Source of the DNA: Sphingomonadales bacterium Ga0077531
GTDB lineage: Bacteria; Pseudomonadota; Alphaproteobacteria; Sphingomonadales; Sphingomonadaceae
NCBI GenBank assembly: GCA_001464915.1
Contig: LNED01000022.1
Span: forward strand, 211,256 to 275,255
Length of the DNA: 64,000 nucleotides
Direction of reading: 5' to 3'
Shown: piece after piece, positions 44,910 through 54,072 of the stretch
Numbering within the stretch: position 1 is the first letter of the stretch
Layout: every line of letters starts with the position of its first letter
Translations under genes and position numbers: made by a program
The notes under the pieces: generated by a model
Told to the model about the DNA's origin: nothing
The model's database searches: none
The model's input: the letters and a program-made list of their open reading frames with translations, nothing else

Positions 44910-46438
44910 TGACCTACGGAAAGCGGCGGGGGGACAAGAACGGTGCGATTGCCGGCAGCCGGCCCGAACGCGCGATTATCGACATCGGATCGAACACCGT
45001 GCGGCTGGTCGTCTATGGCGGCACGATGCGCGCGCCCACGGTGCTGCTCAACGAAAAAGTCACCGCCAAGCTGGGGCGCGAGATTGCCGCGACCGGCCGG
45101 CTGGCGGACGAGGCAATGGCGCTGGCGCTGCGGGGGCTGAAGCGGTTTGCGCTGCTGCTCACCGATCTTGGCATCAATGATATTGATACCGTGGCGACGG
45201 CGGCTGTGCGCGATGCGGCCAACGGCCCGGAATTCGTCGAACAGCTGCGCGCTATTGGCCTGAACCCCCGCGTGATTTCTGGCGAGCAAGAAGCACTGCT
45301 CAGCGCCCACGGGGTGATCGGCGCATTTCCCGATGCGCGCGGGATCGTGGCCGATCTGGGCGGCGGCAGCCTTGAACTGGTGCGCGTTTCCGGCGGCAAA
45401 ACTGACAGCGCGAGTACCCTGCCATTGGGCACGCTGCGCCTGCCCGATCACCGCAAGGATGGCCGGGCCGAAATGAAAAAGTCGCTCGACAAGGCAATCC
45501 GCAAAGGCGGGTGGGATCTGGCTGCGAACCCGCCGCAAGCGAACGGTGCGCTTTATCTGGTCGGCGGAACATGGCGCGCGATGGCAGTGTTTGCGATGGC
45601 GGCACAAGGCTATCCGCTCAGCGATCCGCACGGGTTTGAGCTGGACGCCGCCGCCGCGCTCGAACTCGCAAACAGCCTTGCCGCAAGCGAAACCGAATTG
45701 ATCAAGGGGCGCGAACGGATATCTGCCATGCGCGCGGAAAAGCTGCCTGATGCGGCCGTGCTGCTCCAGTCCTTGCTGACGCAGTTGAACCCCGAACGGG
45801 TGGTGTTTTCATCATGGGGCCTGCGCGAAGGGCTGCTTTATGATCGCCTGCCCGCGCACACCCGGGCGCAGGATCCGTTGCTGGCCGGGGTTGCGGTGTT
45901 TGCGAGCCATCGCGGGTCAGAGCCGACTTTGGCGACCCGGATGGCGGCTTGGACGCTCGACGCTGCACCAGCGCGCGAGCATGGCAGCGAACGGCTGCGG
46001 CTGGCGGCGACGATGCTGGCGCTGGCGGCGATGCAGATCGAGCCCAATATCCGCCTGCCGCAAGCGATCAACTGGGCGCTGCACAAGCGCTGGGTCGGGA
46101 TTGATGGCAAGGGCCGAGCGATGCTGGCGGCGGCGATTGCCGCCAATGGCAATCAGCTTAATTTGCCAGCGCGGGTGCGCGCCTTGGCGAGCGAGGAGGC
46201 GCTGGAGGAAGCGGTGCGCTGGGGTCTCGCGCTGCGGATCGCGCGGCGGCTGGGCGCACAATCGCGCCGCTCGCTTGAGGTGAGCCGATTGGGAGTAGAA
46301 GACGGCGCGTTGGTGCTCAAGCTGGCGGAAAGCCACGCTGCCCTGCTTGGCCAACCGACCGAAAAGGACATGAAGCTGCTCGCCGGAAGGCTGGGCCTCG
46401 GCTGGCGGGTCGATATCGTCCCCGAAATTGCGGCTTAA
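44909..46438 (+). CDS. ppx: Exopolyphosphatase / Ppx-GppA family
   Basis: AIIDIGSNTVRLVVYGG, ISGEQEALLSAHGVIG, GIVADLGGGSLELVRV; GTG start overlaps the ppk stop (TAGTG). Confidence 0.92.
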   Translation: MTYGKRRGDKNGAIAGSRPERAIIDIGSNTVRLVVYGGTMRAPTVLLNEKVTAKLGREIAATGRLADEAMALALRGLKRFALLLTDLGINDIDTVATAAVRDAANGPEFVEQLRAIGLNPRVISGEQEALLSAHGVIGAFPDARGIVADLGGGSLELVRVSGGKTDSASTLPLGTLRLPDHRKDGRAEMKKSLDKAIRKGGWDLAANPPQANGALYLVGGTWRAMAVFAMAAQGYPLSDPHGFELDAAAALELANSLAASETELIKGRERISAMRAEKLPDAAVLLQSLLTQLNPERVVFSSWGLREGLLYDRLPAHTRAQDPLLAGVAVFASHRGSEPTLATRMAAWTLDAAPAREHGSERLRLAATMLALAAMQIEPNIRLPQAINWALHKRWVGIDGKGRAMLAAAIAANGNQLNLPARVRALASEEALEEAVRWGLALRIARRLGAQSRRSLEVSRLGVEDGALVLKLAESHAALLGQPTEKDMKLLAGRLGLGWRVDIVPEIAA

Positions 46439-47364
46439 GCGGGTTTCACTTCGCTGCTGGCGAAGGGCGAGAAATCGGTGTCGAGATCGTACAGGTCGAC
46501 GCCTTCTGCCTTCTTCAGCCGGTTCACCACGGCGTAGGTCACCGGGGTCAGCGCGGCCTCCCACAGCACTTTCAGCGCCCAATTGGTGATCATCACCGTC
46601 ACCACCGCTTGCGTCGTCCAGATGCCGAGGAAGGCGACGGGGTAGAAGATCAGGCTGTCCACGCCTTGGCCGACAAAGGTTGACCCGATCGTGCGCGTCC
46701 ACAGCATCCGGCCTTTGGTGAGCACCTTCATTTTGGCCATCACGAAAGAATTGACGAACTCACCCACCCAGAACGCGGTGATTGACGCGATGACAATCCG
46801 CCAGGTGCTGCCGAACACGCTCTCGTAGGTGCTCTGGCAGATCGCACCGACGGGGATAGCCGGGTCGGCAGTGGAAGTGAGGGGGCGCGGGCCGCCAAAG
46901 CCGCTCGCGCTGCATTCCCACCCGTCGAAAGCGGGCAGGGCGGTGACGACAAAGCTCATGAAGGCAAGAAACGTCAGCGCGCCAAATCCGACCCAGATCA
47001 CCCGCCGCGCTTTGGCGAAGCCGTAAATCTCGGTCAGCACATCCCCGATCACGTAACCCAGCGGGAAGAACAGGATTCCCGCGCCATAGATGAACACGCC
47101 GTCGGCGGCGGGCCACCATCCCTGCGGCCAGAACGGCACATCGACATAGGTCAGTTTAGCCGCGCCGATGATATTCGACAGCAGCAGGATCGCGACAAAT
47201 GCCGCCATCACCAAATCGTAGTAGCGGAAGGTGACCGGCGGGTGCGAGGTGGCGACGATCCCATCAGCGGGATCGCGGTCAAACAGGGCTGCGGGATCGG
47301 CGGCGGGCGCAGGAGCGGTGTTTTCCATCGCAGCGATGGTTAGCGCGATTCCCTTATCGGGCAA
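46435..47364 (-). CDS. Queuosine precursor transporter (YhhQ/DUF165 family)
   Basis: YYDLVMAAFVAILLLSNIIGAAKLTYVDV, FFPLGYVIGDVLTEIYGFAKARRVIW; FWVGEFVNSFVMAKMKVLTKGRMLWTRTIGSTFVGQGVDSLIF. Confidence 0.9.
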   Translation of the reverse strand: MPDKGIALTIAAMENTAPAPAADPAALFDRDPADGIVATSHPPVTFRYYDLVMAAFVAILLLSNIIGAAKLTYVDVPFWPQGWWPAADGVFIYGAGILFFPLGYVIGDVLTEIYGFAKARRVIWVGFGALTFLAFMSFVVTALPAFDGWECSASGFGGPRPLTSTADPAIPVGAICQSTYESVFGSTWRIVIASITAFWVGEFVNSFVMAKMKVLTKGRMLWTRTIGSTFVGQGVDSLIFYPVAFLGIWTTQAVVTVMITNWALKVLWEAALTPVTYAVVNRLKKAEGVDLYDLDTDFSPFASSEVKPA

Positions 47365-47389
47365 AGCGCGCTATTGGCCGGGACGGCGC

Positions 47390-47466
47390 GCGCCCGTAGC
47401 TCATCTGGATAGAGCGCGAGACTTCTAATCTTGAGGCAGCAGGTTCGAGTCCTGCCGGGCGCGCCA
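47390..47466 (+). tRNA. tRNA-Arg (anticodon TCT)
   Basis: Cloverleaf: acceptor GCGCCCG/CGGGCGC, D arm GCTC..GAGC, anticodon stem CGAGA/TCTTG loop CTTCTAA, T arm GCAGG-TTCGAGT-CCTGC, encoded CCA. Confidence 0.97.
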
Positions 47467-47472
47467 AATTAC

Positions 47473-48255
47473 TCACCCCCGCGCGACATTCTCCAGCAGT
47501 TCTGCCGTGACCGGGTAGCCCGCATCGCCGAGGATCGTCAGCCATGATTGGCCGCCTTCTTCCACCACCTGCGGCATAATCGTGCGCACCGGGATTGCTT
47601 CGGCCTGGGCGCGGGCTTCTTCGTAGCTGGCGAACAGGGCGAGGCGTTCCAGATTGCGGCGGGTGGGGAAGATCAGCTTGATCTCGCCGCGCTCCGCCGC
47701 ATCCAGCGCGCCTTGGGCGGAGACCCAGAACAGCCGGGTGTTTTCGGCGTGATCAATCGACACGTCGACCGCCCCGGTGCCGAGATTGGCGAGATAGAAG
47801 CGGGTGTCATACACGCGCGTGATGTTCTCGTTCTTGGGGAACCAGCGCGCAAACGGCGTGACCTGCGCAAGGTCGATTTGCCAGCCGAAGGCGTCCAGCA
47901 CCGGGGCCAGTGCGCCGACTTCGGCCAGCATCGCGCGGGCTTCGGCGGCGCGGGCCGCGTCAATATTGCCCGCCAGCCCCAGCGCGAGGCCGGTTTCCTC
48001 CAGCGTCTCACGCACGGCCGCAATCTGGTGCGCGGCTTCATCGGCCGAGATGCCGCTTGTCGCTGCGATCTGTTCGCCCAGCGCGTAGTCCGCCGGATCG
48101 ACCCGCCCGCCGGGAAACACGGCCATGCCGCCCGCAAAGCTCATGTTGCGCGAACGCACAGTCATCAGCACTTCCGGCGCGCCGCCATTCGGGCAGTTGC
48201 GGAAGATGATGATGGTGGCGGCGGGGATGCCCTGTCGGCTGGAATCGGTGTTCAT
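47473..48255 (-). CDS. NUDIX hydrolase family protein
   Basis: MSFAGGMAVFPGGRVDPADY...AAVRETLEETGLALG (Nudix-box-like). Confidence 0.8.
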   Translation of the reverse strand: MNTDSSRQGIPAATIIIFRNCPNGGAPEVLMTVRSRNMSFAGGMAVFPGGRVDPADYALGEQIAATSGISADEAAHQIAAVRETLEETGLALGLAGNIDAARAAEARAMLAEVGALAPVLDAFGWQIDLAQVTPFARWFPKNENITRVYDTRFYLANLGTGAVDVSIDHAENTRLFWVSAQGALDAAERGEIKLIFPTRRNLERLALFASYEEARAQAEAIPVRTIMPQVVEEGGQSWLTILGDAGYPVTAELLENVARG

Positions 48256-48501
48256 CGCGGCAAATGATGGCCCTCCGGCAAGGACTTGCCAAGAGCCAAG
48301 GCGCAACCCTGCCGGTTTCGACAGGGGGTGTCGGGATGCTTTACAACCGCCGGGTTTAGGCTGCCCTAGTGAGCCAGAAAAATGGCGGAATTCCGTAGGT
48401 TTTCAAGTTTGGCACGGGCCATGCATAACAGGAAGCGGTCCTAATGGTCTTTATTGTGAGACGCGATCCTTCCTGGTCTCCGGGTCGCGGCTCCCCGAAA
48501 T

Positions 48502-48539
48502 GAAAAACGCCCCGCACTGGTCCTGCGGGGCGTTTTTTC
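48502..48539. terminator. Bidirectional terminator hairpin
   Basis: GAAAAACGCCCCGCA-ctggtcc-TGCGGGGCGTTTTTTC. Confidence 0.85.
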
Positions 48540-48658
48540 GTTTGCGCCTTAAGCGCCGGCGCGGGCCGTCCGGCCCGCTTGGCTTTCCTCCGGGACCCGG
48601 CCCTTTCAGGGCCATCCCTCCGGACGCGCAGTCGCGCTTGCGGCCCTGCGGGCCGATT

Positions 48659-48988
48659 TTATCCCGCTTTGGTAACGCCGCTTTCATCCATCAGCTGCTG
48701 CAATTCGCCCGCCTCGAACATCTCCATCATGATGTCGCTGCCGCCGACGAATTCGCCTTTGACGTAAAGCTGCGGGATGGTGGGCCAATCCGAGAACGCC
48801 TTGATCCCCTGACGGATTTCCATGTCCTGCAACACATCGACGCTTTCAAAAGCGACGCCGCAGTGATCGAGGATCGCAATCGCGCGGCTGGAAAAACCGC
48901 ATTGCGGGAACAGCGGAGTGCCTTTCATGAACAGCACGACATCATTGCTTGAAACGAGTTCGGTAAGGCGGGTGTTAACGTCGGTCAT
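48659..48988 (-). CDS. grxD: Monothiol glutaredoxin (Grx4/GrxD type)
   Basis: VVLFMKGTPLFPQCGFSSRAIAILDHCGVAFESVDVLQDMEIRQGIKAFSDWPTIPQLYVKGEFVGGSDIMMEMFEAGEL. Confidence 0.95.
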   Translation of the reverse strand: MTDVNTRLTELVSSNDVVLFMKGTPLFPQCGFSSRAIAILDHCGVAFESVDVLQDMEIRQGIKAFSDWPTIPQLYVKGEFVGGSDIMMEMFEAGELQQLMDESGVTKAG

Positions 48989-49030
48989 GGTGCGTGGCAG
49001 CCCCTGATACATGTGGATGAGTGTTGCAGT

Positions 49031-49264
49031 TTACGTGGGGACCACGGTGGTGACTTGCAAGGCGTGCAGTTCGCCGCCCATGCGTCCGCCGAACGCGGCA
49101 TAGACCAATTTGTGCTGCGCCACGCGGGTCAGCCCGGCAAATTGGGGCGCAGTAACGGTCGCGGCCCAATGGTCGTCGTCGCCTGCCAAATCGGTCAGTG
49201 CCACGGTCGCGCCGGGCAATGCAGTGAGGATCGCGTCTTCGATTGCGGCGGCACTCATCGGCAT
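49031..49264 (-). CDS. BolA family protein
   Basis: 77 aa, IEDAILTALPGATVALTDLAGDDDHWAATVTAPQFAGLTRVAQHKLVYAAFGGRMGGELHALQVTT; next to grxD. Confidence 0.93.
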   Translation of the reverse strand: MPMSAAAIEDAILTALPGATVALTDLAGDDDHWAATVTAPQFAGLTRVAQHKLVYAAFGGRMGGELHALQVTTVVPT

Positions 49265-49292
49265 GGGGAACTCTCCAGAAGGCGGCGGCGGA

Positions 49293-49616
49293 TCATTCGT
49301 CGCCGAGCAATTGGCGGCGCGATTCGATCGTCATTTCGTCAAGCTTGGCGCGGATATCGGCTTCGGTGACGTCGGCGCCCCCGGCGGTAAGATCGCCGAG
49401 CAGCTTGCGCACCACGTCTTCATCGCCCGATTCCTCGAAATCGGCCTGCACCACCGCCTTGCTATAGGCGTCGGATTCTTCGGGCGTCAGCTTCATCAGG
49501 GCCGCAGCCCATTCGCCCAGCAACCGGTTACGGCGCGCAGCGATGCGGAAAGCGGTTTCGCCGTCGAGCGCGAATTTGGCTTCTTCAGCGCGCTCGCGGT
49601 CTTTGAAATCGGTCAT
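49293..49616 (-). CDS. DUF1476 / F1-ATPase zeta-type inhibitor
   Basis: MTDFKDRERAEEAKFALDGETAFRIAARRNRLLGEWAA. Confidence 0.9.
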   Translation of the reverse strand: MTDFKDRERAEEAKFALDGETAFRIAARRNRLLGEWAAALMKLTPEESDAYSKAVVQADFEESGDEDVVRKLLGDLTAGGADVTEADIRAKLDEMTIESRRQLLGDE

Positions 49617-49700
49617 GTGAGTGTCCCTTCGGATACGATCCGCGCCTTCGATAGAGGCGGCGGCGCGCGGCTTCAAGCACCAAGCCGCGCGCGAGACGTC

Positions 49701-50699
49701 CTAATCCATCATCACCACCAGCTTGCCCACCGCCTCACGGTTTTCAAGCTTGGCAATGGCATCGCCTGCGCGCGCCAGCGGGAAGGTTTCGCTGACCAGC
49801 GGGTCGATCGTCCCCGCTTTCATCAGCGCGAAAAGTTCGTCCACCTGCGCGCGGAATTTCACCGGTTCACGCGCGGTGAAAGCGCCCCAGAACACGCCGC
49901 AAATATCGCAGCTTTTGAGCAGGGTGAGGTTGAGCGGCATCTTGGCGATCCCGGCGGGGAAGCCGACCACCAGGAAGCGGCCTTCCCACGCGATAGAGCG
50001 CAGCGCGGGTTCGGAATATTGCCCGCCGACAATGTCATAGACGATGTTCGCGCCGTTCGGGCCGCAGGCGGATTTGAACGCTTCGGCCAGCGCCTTGGAC
50101 GCATCCTTGTCCATGTCGCCGCGCGGGTAGATTACCACTTCGTCGGCCCCGGCCTTCCGCGCGACTTCGCCCTTGGCCTCGGAGGAGACAGCGGCAACCA
50201 CGCGCGCGCCGAATGCCTTGGCCAGCTCGACCGCCGACAGGCCAACGCCGCCCGCCGCGCCGAGGATCAGCACGGTGTCACCGGATTTGATGTGCCCGCG
50301 ATCCTTCAGCCCGTGGATCGTGGTGCCGTAAGTCATCAGCAGGCTGGCGGCTTTTTCAAACGGCACGCCTTCGGGGACGTGGAACATCCGGCCCGCTGGC
50401 ACGATCGCCTTTTCGGCAAGCCCGCCGTTGCCAAGCCCGGCCATCACGCGGTCGCCCACGGCAAAGCCTTCGACGCCTTCGCCCACGGCTTCAATCACGC
50501 CCGCAATTTCGCCGCCGGGTGAGAAGGGGCGCTGCGGCTTGAACTGATACAGATCGCGGATGATCAACCCATCGGGATAGTTGATTGCGCAGGCCTTGAC
50601 CGCGACCAGCACTTCGCCCGCGCCGGGGGTTGGGGTTTCAATTTCGTCGAGCGTCAGGGTTTCTGGCCCGCCTGTGGCGTGGCTACGAATGGCTTTCAT
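49701..50699 (-). CDS. NADPH:quinone oxidoreductase family protein
   Basis: PFSPGGEIAGVIEAVGEGVEGFAVGDRVMA; DTVLILGAAGGVGLSAVELAKAFGARVVAA. Confidence 0.9.
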   Translation of the reverse strand: MKAIRSHATGGPETLTLDEIETPTPGAGEVLVAVKACAINYPDGLIIRDLYQFKPQRPFSPGGEIAGVIEAVGEGVEGFAVGDRVMAGLGNGGLAEKAIVPAGRMFHVPEGVPFEKAASLLMTYGTTIHGLKDRGHIKSGDTVLILGAAGGVGLSAVELAKAFGARVVAAVSSEAKGEVARKAGADEVVIYPRGDMDKDASKALAEAFKSACGPNGANIVYDIVGGQYSEPALRSIAWEGRFLVVGFPAGIAKMPLNLTLLKSCDICGVFWGAFTAREPVKFRAQVDELFALMKAGTIDPLVSETFPLARAGDAIAKLENREAVGKLVVMMD

Positions 50700-50724
50700 G
50701 GTGTCCTCTCCCTTGGACTGTTTT

Positions 50725-51324
50725 TTAAATTGCGGTGCCGCGCATCAGCCACGGTTGGCCGGATGTGCGGGCTGCCTCGAAGGTGCTGATCGCCTCGCCC
50801 CGCGCCATCGTCAGGCCGACCTCGTCAAGCCCGCCCAGCAGGCACTCGCGGCGGAACGGATCGAGGTTGAAGGTGAAGCGATCCTGATACGGCGTGGTGA
50901 CGGTCTGGTGTTCGAGATCGACCGAAATGGGCTGGCCTTCGCGCGCGACCTCCAGCAGGCGGTCAACCGCCTGCTGCGGCAAGACGACGGGCAGGATCCC
51001 GTTCTTGACCGCGTTGCCCGAAAAGATGTCCGAGAAGCTTGGCGCGATCACCACCCGGATGCCGAGATCGCCCAATGCCCAAGCGGCGTGTTCGCGGCTC
51101 GATCCGCAGCCGAAATTGTCGCCCGCGATCAGCACCGGCGCACCGGCATAGGCGGGATCGTCGATCACATTGCCCGGTTCCGCCCGCAACGTCTCAAACG
51201 CGCCGACGCCCAAGCCTTCGCGGCTGATGGTCTTGAGCCATTTGGCCGGGATGATGATGTCGGTATCGACATTCTTGAGGCCAAGCGGAATGGCGCGGCC
51301 TTCGACGCGGGTGAGCGGTTGCAT
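50725..51324 (-). CDS. leuD: 3-isopropylmalate dehydratase small subunit
   Basis: [60 protein letters not shown]. Confidence 0.96.
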   Translation of the reverse strand: MQPLTRVEGRAIPLGLKNVDTDIIIPAKWLKTISREGLGVGAFETLRAEPGNVIDDPAYAGAPVLIAGDNFGCGSSREHAAWALGDLGIRVVIAPSFSDIFSGNAVKNGILPVVLPQQAVDRLLEVAREGQPISVDLEHQTVTTPYQDRFTFNLDPFRRECLLGGLDEVGLTMARGEAISTFEAARTSGQPWLMRGTAI

Positions 51325-51333
51325 CGTGATCCT

Positions 51334-51510
51334 TTAATCGGTTTGCGGCGGCTCGCCCGAAGGGATCGGGCCAGGCTGGGTCGGCTCGTTCGGCTTTTTC
51401 TTGCGCTTGCCCGCATAAAGCAGCGCAGCGGCCACGGCTGCCGATCCGATTGCTCCGGCAGCAGCAATTGCGGCGTTGCGAGCGGTGTTGTTTTTGGGCT
51501 TGTCGGTCAT
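51334..51510 (-). CDS. Small hypothetical membrane protein
   Basis: MTDKPKNNTARNAAIAAAGAIGSAAVAAALLYAGKRKKKPNEPTQPGPIPSGEPPQTD. Confidence 0.65.
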   Translation of the reverse strand: MTDKPKNNTARNAAIAAAGAIGSAAVAAALLYAGKRKKKPNEPTQPGPIPSGEPPQTD

Positions 51511-51556
51511 AACAATCTCTTGGGGTGCAATTGCGTGGCTTGCAAGCCGCCGCTTT

Positions 51557-52081
51557 TCAAAACAAGTCAGGAGAAGGCTGGCGTGAGTTGTTGAGACCTT
51601 TCCAGCTTTCGAGCGCACCGGAATGGCTTTGTGCGCCATCGTGGACGAGAGGCCGGATCGAGGCGGAAGTGGCTTCATCGATTACGGCGCCGTCCGAAGA
51701 CAGAAAGACTTCGTCTCCAAGCAAATGCATTCGATCGTCTTTCTTGTAAGGCTGGATCATCGTCAGCACATGCGCACCGGAATCATCCGACAAGTCGATT
51801 AAAAGCACATCGATGGCACTTCCATCCTTGCGAACAAGTCCATCCCGGGCAAAGGCACAAGCTTCAAAATTCACCGCCTCGGTTTCCATGAAAGCCTTCC
51901 CCTTGGAGACGGCCTCTACCTGCGTTTCAGCCTCGAATACGTTGAGCACGAGTTCACCGCTCTTCAGACACATTGCTTGCGGGACGTAATTTTCGGCCGG
52001 GCCAAGATCGGCAATGATCCATGTTGCGTGGGCCAGAAGAAACCCACCGATATTAAGCATATTCTCCGATATCACGGTCAT
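51557..52081 (-). CDS. Hypothetical protein, 4-nt overlap with leuC stop
   Basis: 174 aa, [81 protein letters not shown]... Confidence 0.7.
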   Translation of the reverse strand: MTVISENMLNIGGFLLAHATWIIADLGPAENYVPQAMCLKSGELVLNVFEAETQVEAVSKGKAFMETEAVNFEACAFARDGLVRKDGSAIDVLLIDLSDDSGAHVLTMIQPYKKDDRMHLLGDEVFLSSDGAVIDEATSASIRPLVHDGAQSHSGALESWKGLNNSRQPSPDLF

Positions 52082-53511
52082 TTGCTTAACTCCCGCACGT
52101 CGGTGAGCCGACCCGTGACAGCGGCAGCCGCCGCCATCGCGGGAGAGACCAGATGCGTGCGCGCGCCTGGCCCCTGCCGTCCTACAAAATTGCGGTTGCT
52201 GGTCGAAGCGCAGCGTTCGCCCGGCGGCACCTTGTCGGGGTTCATGCCGAGGCAGGCCGAGCACCCCGGTTCGCGCCATTCGAACCCCGCGTCGATGAAC
52301 ACGCGGTCGAGGCCTTCGTCCTCGGCCTGCGCTTTCACCAGACCCGATCCCGGCACGACGATTGCCCAGCGCACGTTGGCGGCTTTGTGGCGACCTTTCA
52401 GCACAGCGGCGGCGGCGCGCAGGTCTTCGATCCGGCTGTTGGTGCAGCTGCCGATGAAGACGTTTTCGATGGCGACCTCGGTCATCGGGGTTCCGGCGGT
52501 GAGGCCCATGTAGTCGAGGCTTTTCTGCGCCGCGACCCGCTTCGATTCGTCGGCGAAATCAGCGGGGGAGGGCACGCATCCGCCAATCGGCACGACGTCC
52601 TCGGGGCTGGTACCCCAAGTGACGCTCGGCTCGACATCGGCGGCGTTGATGGTGACCGACTTGGCGAACACTGCGCCGTCATCGGAATGGAGCGTGCGCC
52701 AGTATGCCACAGCCGCGTCCCATTCCGCGCCCTGTGGAGCCATCGGGCGGCCCTTGAGATAGGCGAAGGTCACGTCATCGGGCGCGATCAACCCGGCGCG
52801 CGCGCCAGCCTCAATGCTCATGTTGCAGACGGTCAGCCGCTGCTCGACGCTCATGCTTTCAAACACCGCGCCGCGATATTCGATCACGTAGCCAGAGCCG
52901 CCCGCCGCGCCAATCTGGCCGATGATATGGAGGATCAGATCCTTGGCGCTCACTCCGGGGCCGAGGTCGCCTGTCACCCGCACTTCCATCGATTTGGATT
53001 GCTGGAGCAGCAGCGTCTGCGTCGCCAGCACGTGCTCAACTTCGCTGGTGCCGATCCCGAAGGCGAGCGCGCCCAGCCCACCGTGACACGCGGTGTGCGA
53101 ATCGCCGCAGACGATGGTGGTGCCGGGCAGCGAGAAACCCTGTTCGGGGCCGACCACATGGACGATCCCCTGTTCCTTGGCGGTCGCGGGAATGTAGCGG
53201 ATGCCGTAAGCTGGCGCGTTCATCTCAAGCGCGGCAAGCTGTGCGGCGCTTTCAGGGTCAGCGATGGGCAGCACTGCGCCATCTGCACCGCGCCGCGCGG
53301 TGGTCGGCAGGTTGTGATCGGGGACGGCCAGCGTCAATTCCGGCCGCCGCACCGGGCGCCCGGCCACCCGCAGCGCCTCAAACGCCTGCGGGCTGGTCAC
53401 TTCGTGCACCAGATGTCGGTCGATATAGATCAGAGCGGTGCCATCATCGCGCACCTCCACCACATGCGCATCCCAGATCTTTTCGTACAAGGTGCGGGGG
53501 CGGCTCGCCAT
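52078..53511 (-). CDS. leuC: 3-isopropylmalate dehydratase large subunit
   Basis: [18 protein letters not shown]...; [59 protein letters not shown]. Confidence 0.96.
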   Translation of the reverse strand: MASRPRTLYEKIWDAHVVEVRDDGTALIYIDRHLVHEVTSPQAFEALRVAGRPVRRPELTLAVPDHNLPTTARRGADGAVLPIADPESAAQLAALEMNAPAYGIRYIPATAKEQGIVHVVGPEQGFSLPGTTIVCGDSHTACHGGLGALAFGIGTSEVEHVLATQTLLLQQSKSMEVRVTGDLGPGVSAKDLILHIIGQIGAAGGSGYVIEYRGAVFESMSVEQRLTVCNMSIEAGARAGLIAPDDVTFAYLKGRPMAPQGAEWDAAVAYWRTLHSDDGAVFAKSVTINAADVEPSVTWGTSPEDVVPIGGCVPSPADFADESKRVAAQKSLDYMGLTAGTPMTEVAIENVFIGSCTNSRIEDLRAAAAVLKGRHKAANVRWAIVVPGSGLVKAQAEDEGLDRVFIDAGFEWREPGCSACLGMNPDKVPPGERCASTSNRNFVGRQGPGARTHLVSPAMAAAAAVTGRLTDVRELSK

Positions 53512-53619
53512 GATTGTATCATCCGGTTGGGGTGTCTGGAGCGGCCCATTACTCACGATTGCCGAGCCGTGGCAAGATTGCGGCGTTTTCATCGCAATCG
53601 CGGGTGGAAATTGTAACAT

Positions 53620-54066
53620 TTGATCGCTACATTTACACCTATGTTAGCAACCCTCCCCCCAGCATCCGCGTTTTTCCACCCGATCAAGGTTGAGGCGGCG
53701 GACATCGACTTCATGGGTCATGTCAATAATGCCCGCTATCTCAATTGGGTGCAGGATGCGGTGCTGGCGCACTGGAACAACCTTGCCCCGGCTGAAGATG
53801 TGGCGAGCAAGGCGTGGGTCGCGCTGAAGCACGAGATCACCTACCGCAAACCAGCCTTCCTTGAAGATGATGTGATGGCGCAAACCGTGCTCGAACGTTT
53901 CAACGGCGCGCGCGCGTTCTATTCGACGCTGATCAAGCGCGGCGAAGACGTGCTCGCAGAAGTGCAATCGAGCTGGTGCTGCATCGACGCAGAAACCCTG
54001 CGCCCGGCGCGGATAGGCGAGCACTTGCGCGAGTTTTTCTTCCCCGCACCCGCTCCGACCGAATAG
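53620..54066 (+). CDS. Acyl-CoA thioesterase (4HBT hotdog)
   Basis: [29 protein letters not shown]. Confidence 0.85.
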   Translation: MIATFTPMLATLPPASAFFHPIKVEAADIDFMGHVNNARYLNWVQDAVLAHWNNLAPAEDVASKAWVALKHEITYRKPAFLEDDVMAQTVLERFNGARAFYSTLIKRGEDVLAEVQSSWCCIDAETLRPARIGEHLREFFFPAPAPTE

Positions 54067-54072
54067 GCCGCT

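Noticed and set aside
46435-46438. Convergent ppx and transporter genes sharing TTAA stop codons
   Set aside because: Compact but unremarkable overlap; no regulatory evidence.
47390-47466. tRNA-Arg as an integration site for a genomic island
   Set aside because: No adjacent integrase and no duplicated tRNA 3' end noticed in the window.
49110-50522. 470-aa plus-strand ORF opposite bolA, DUF1476 and quinone oxidoreductase genes
   Set aside because: Spans several real genes on the other strand; no domain recognised.
52153-53616. 487-aa plus-strand ORF opposite leuC
   Set aside because: Antisense shadow of a conserved gene.
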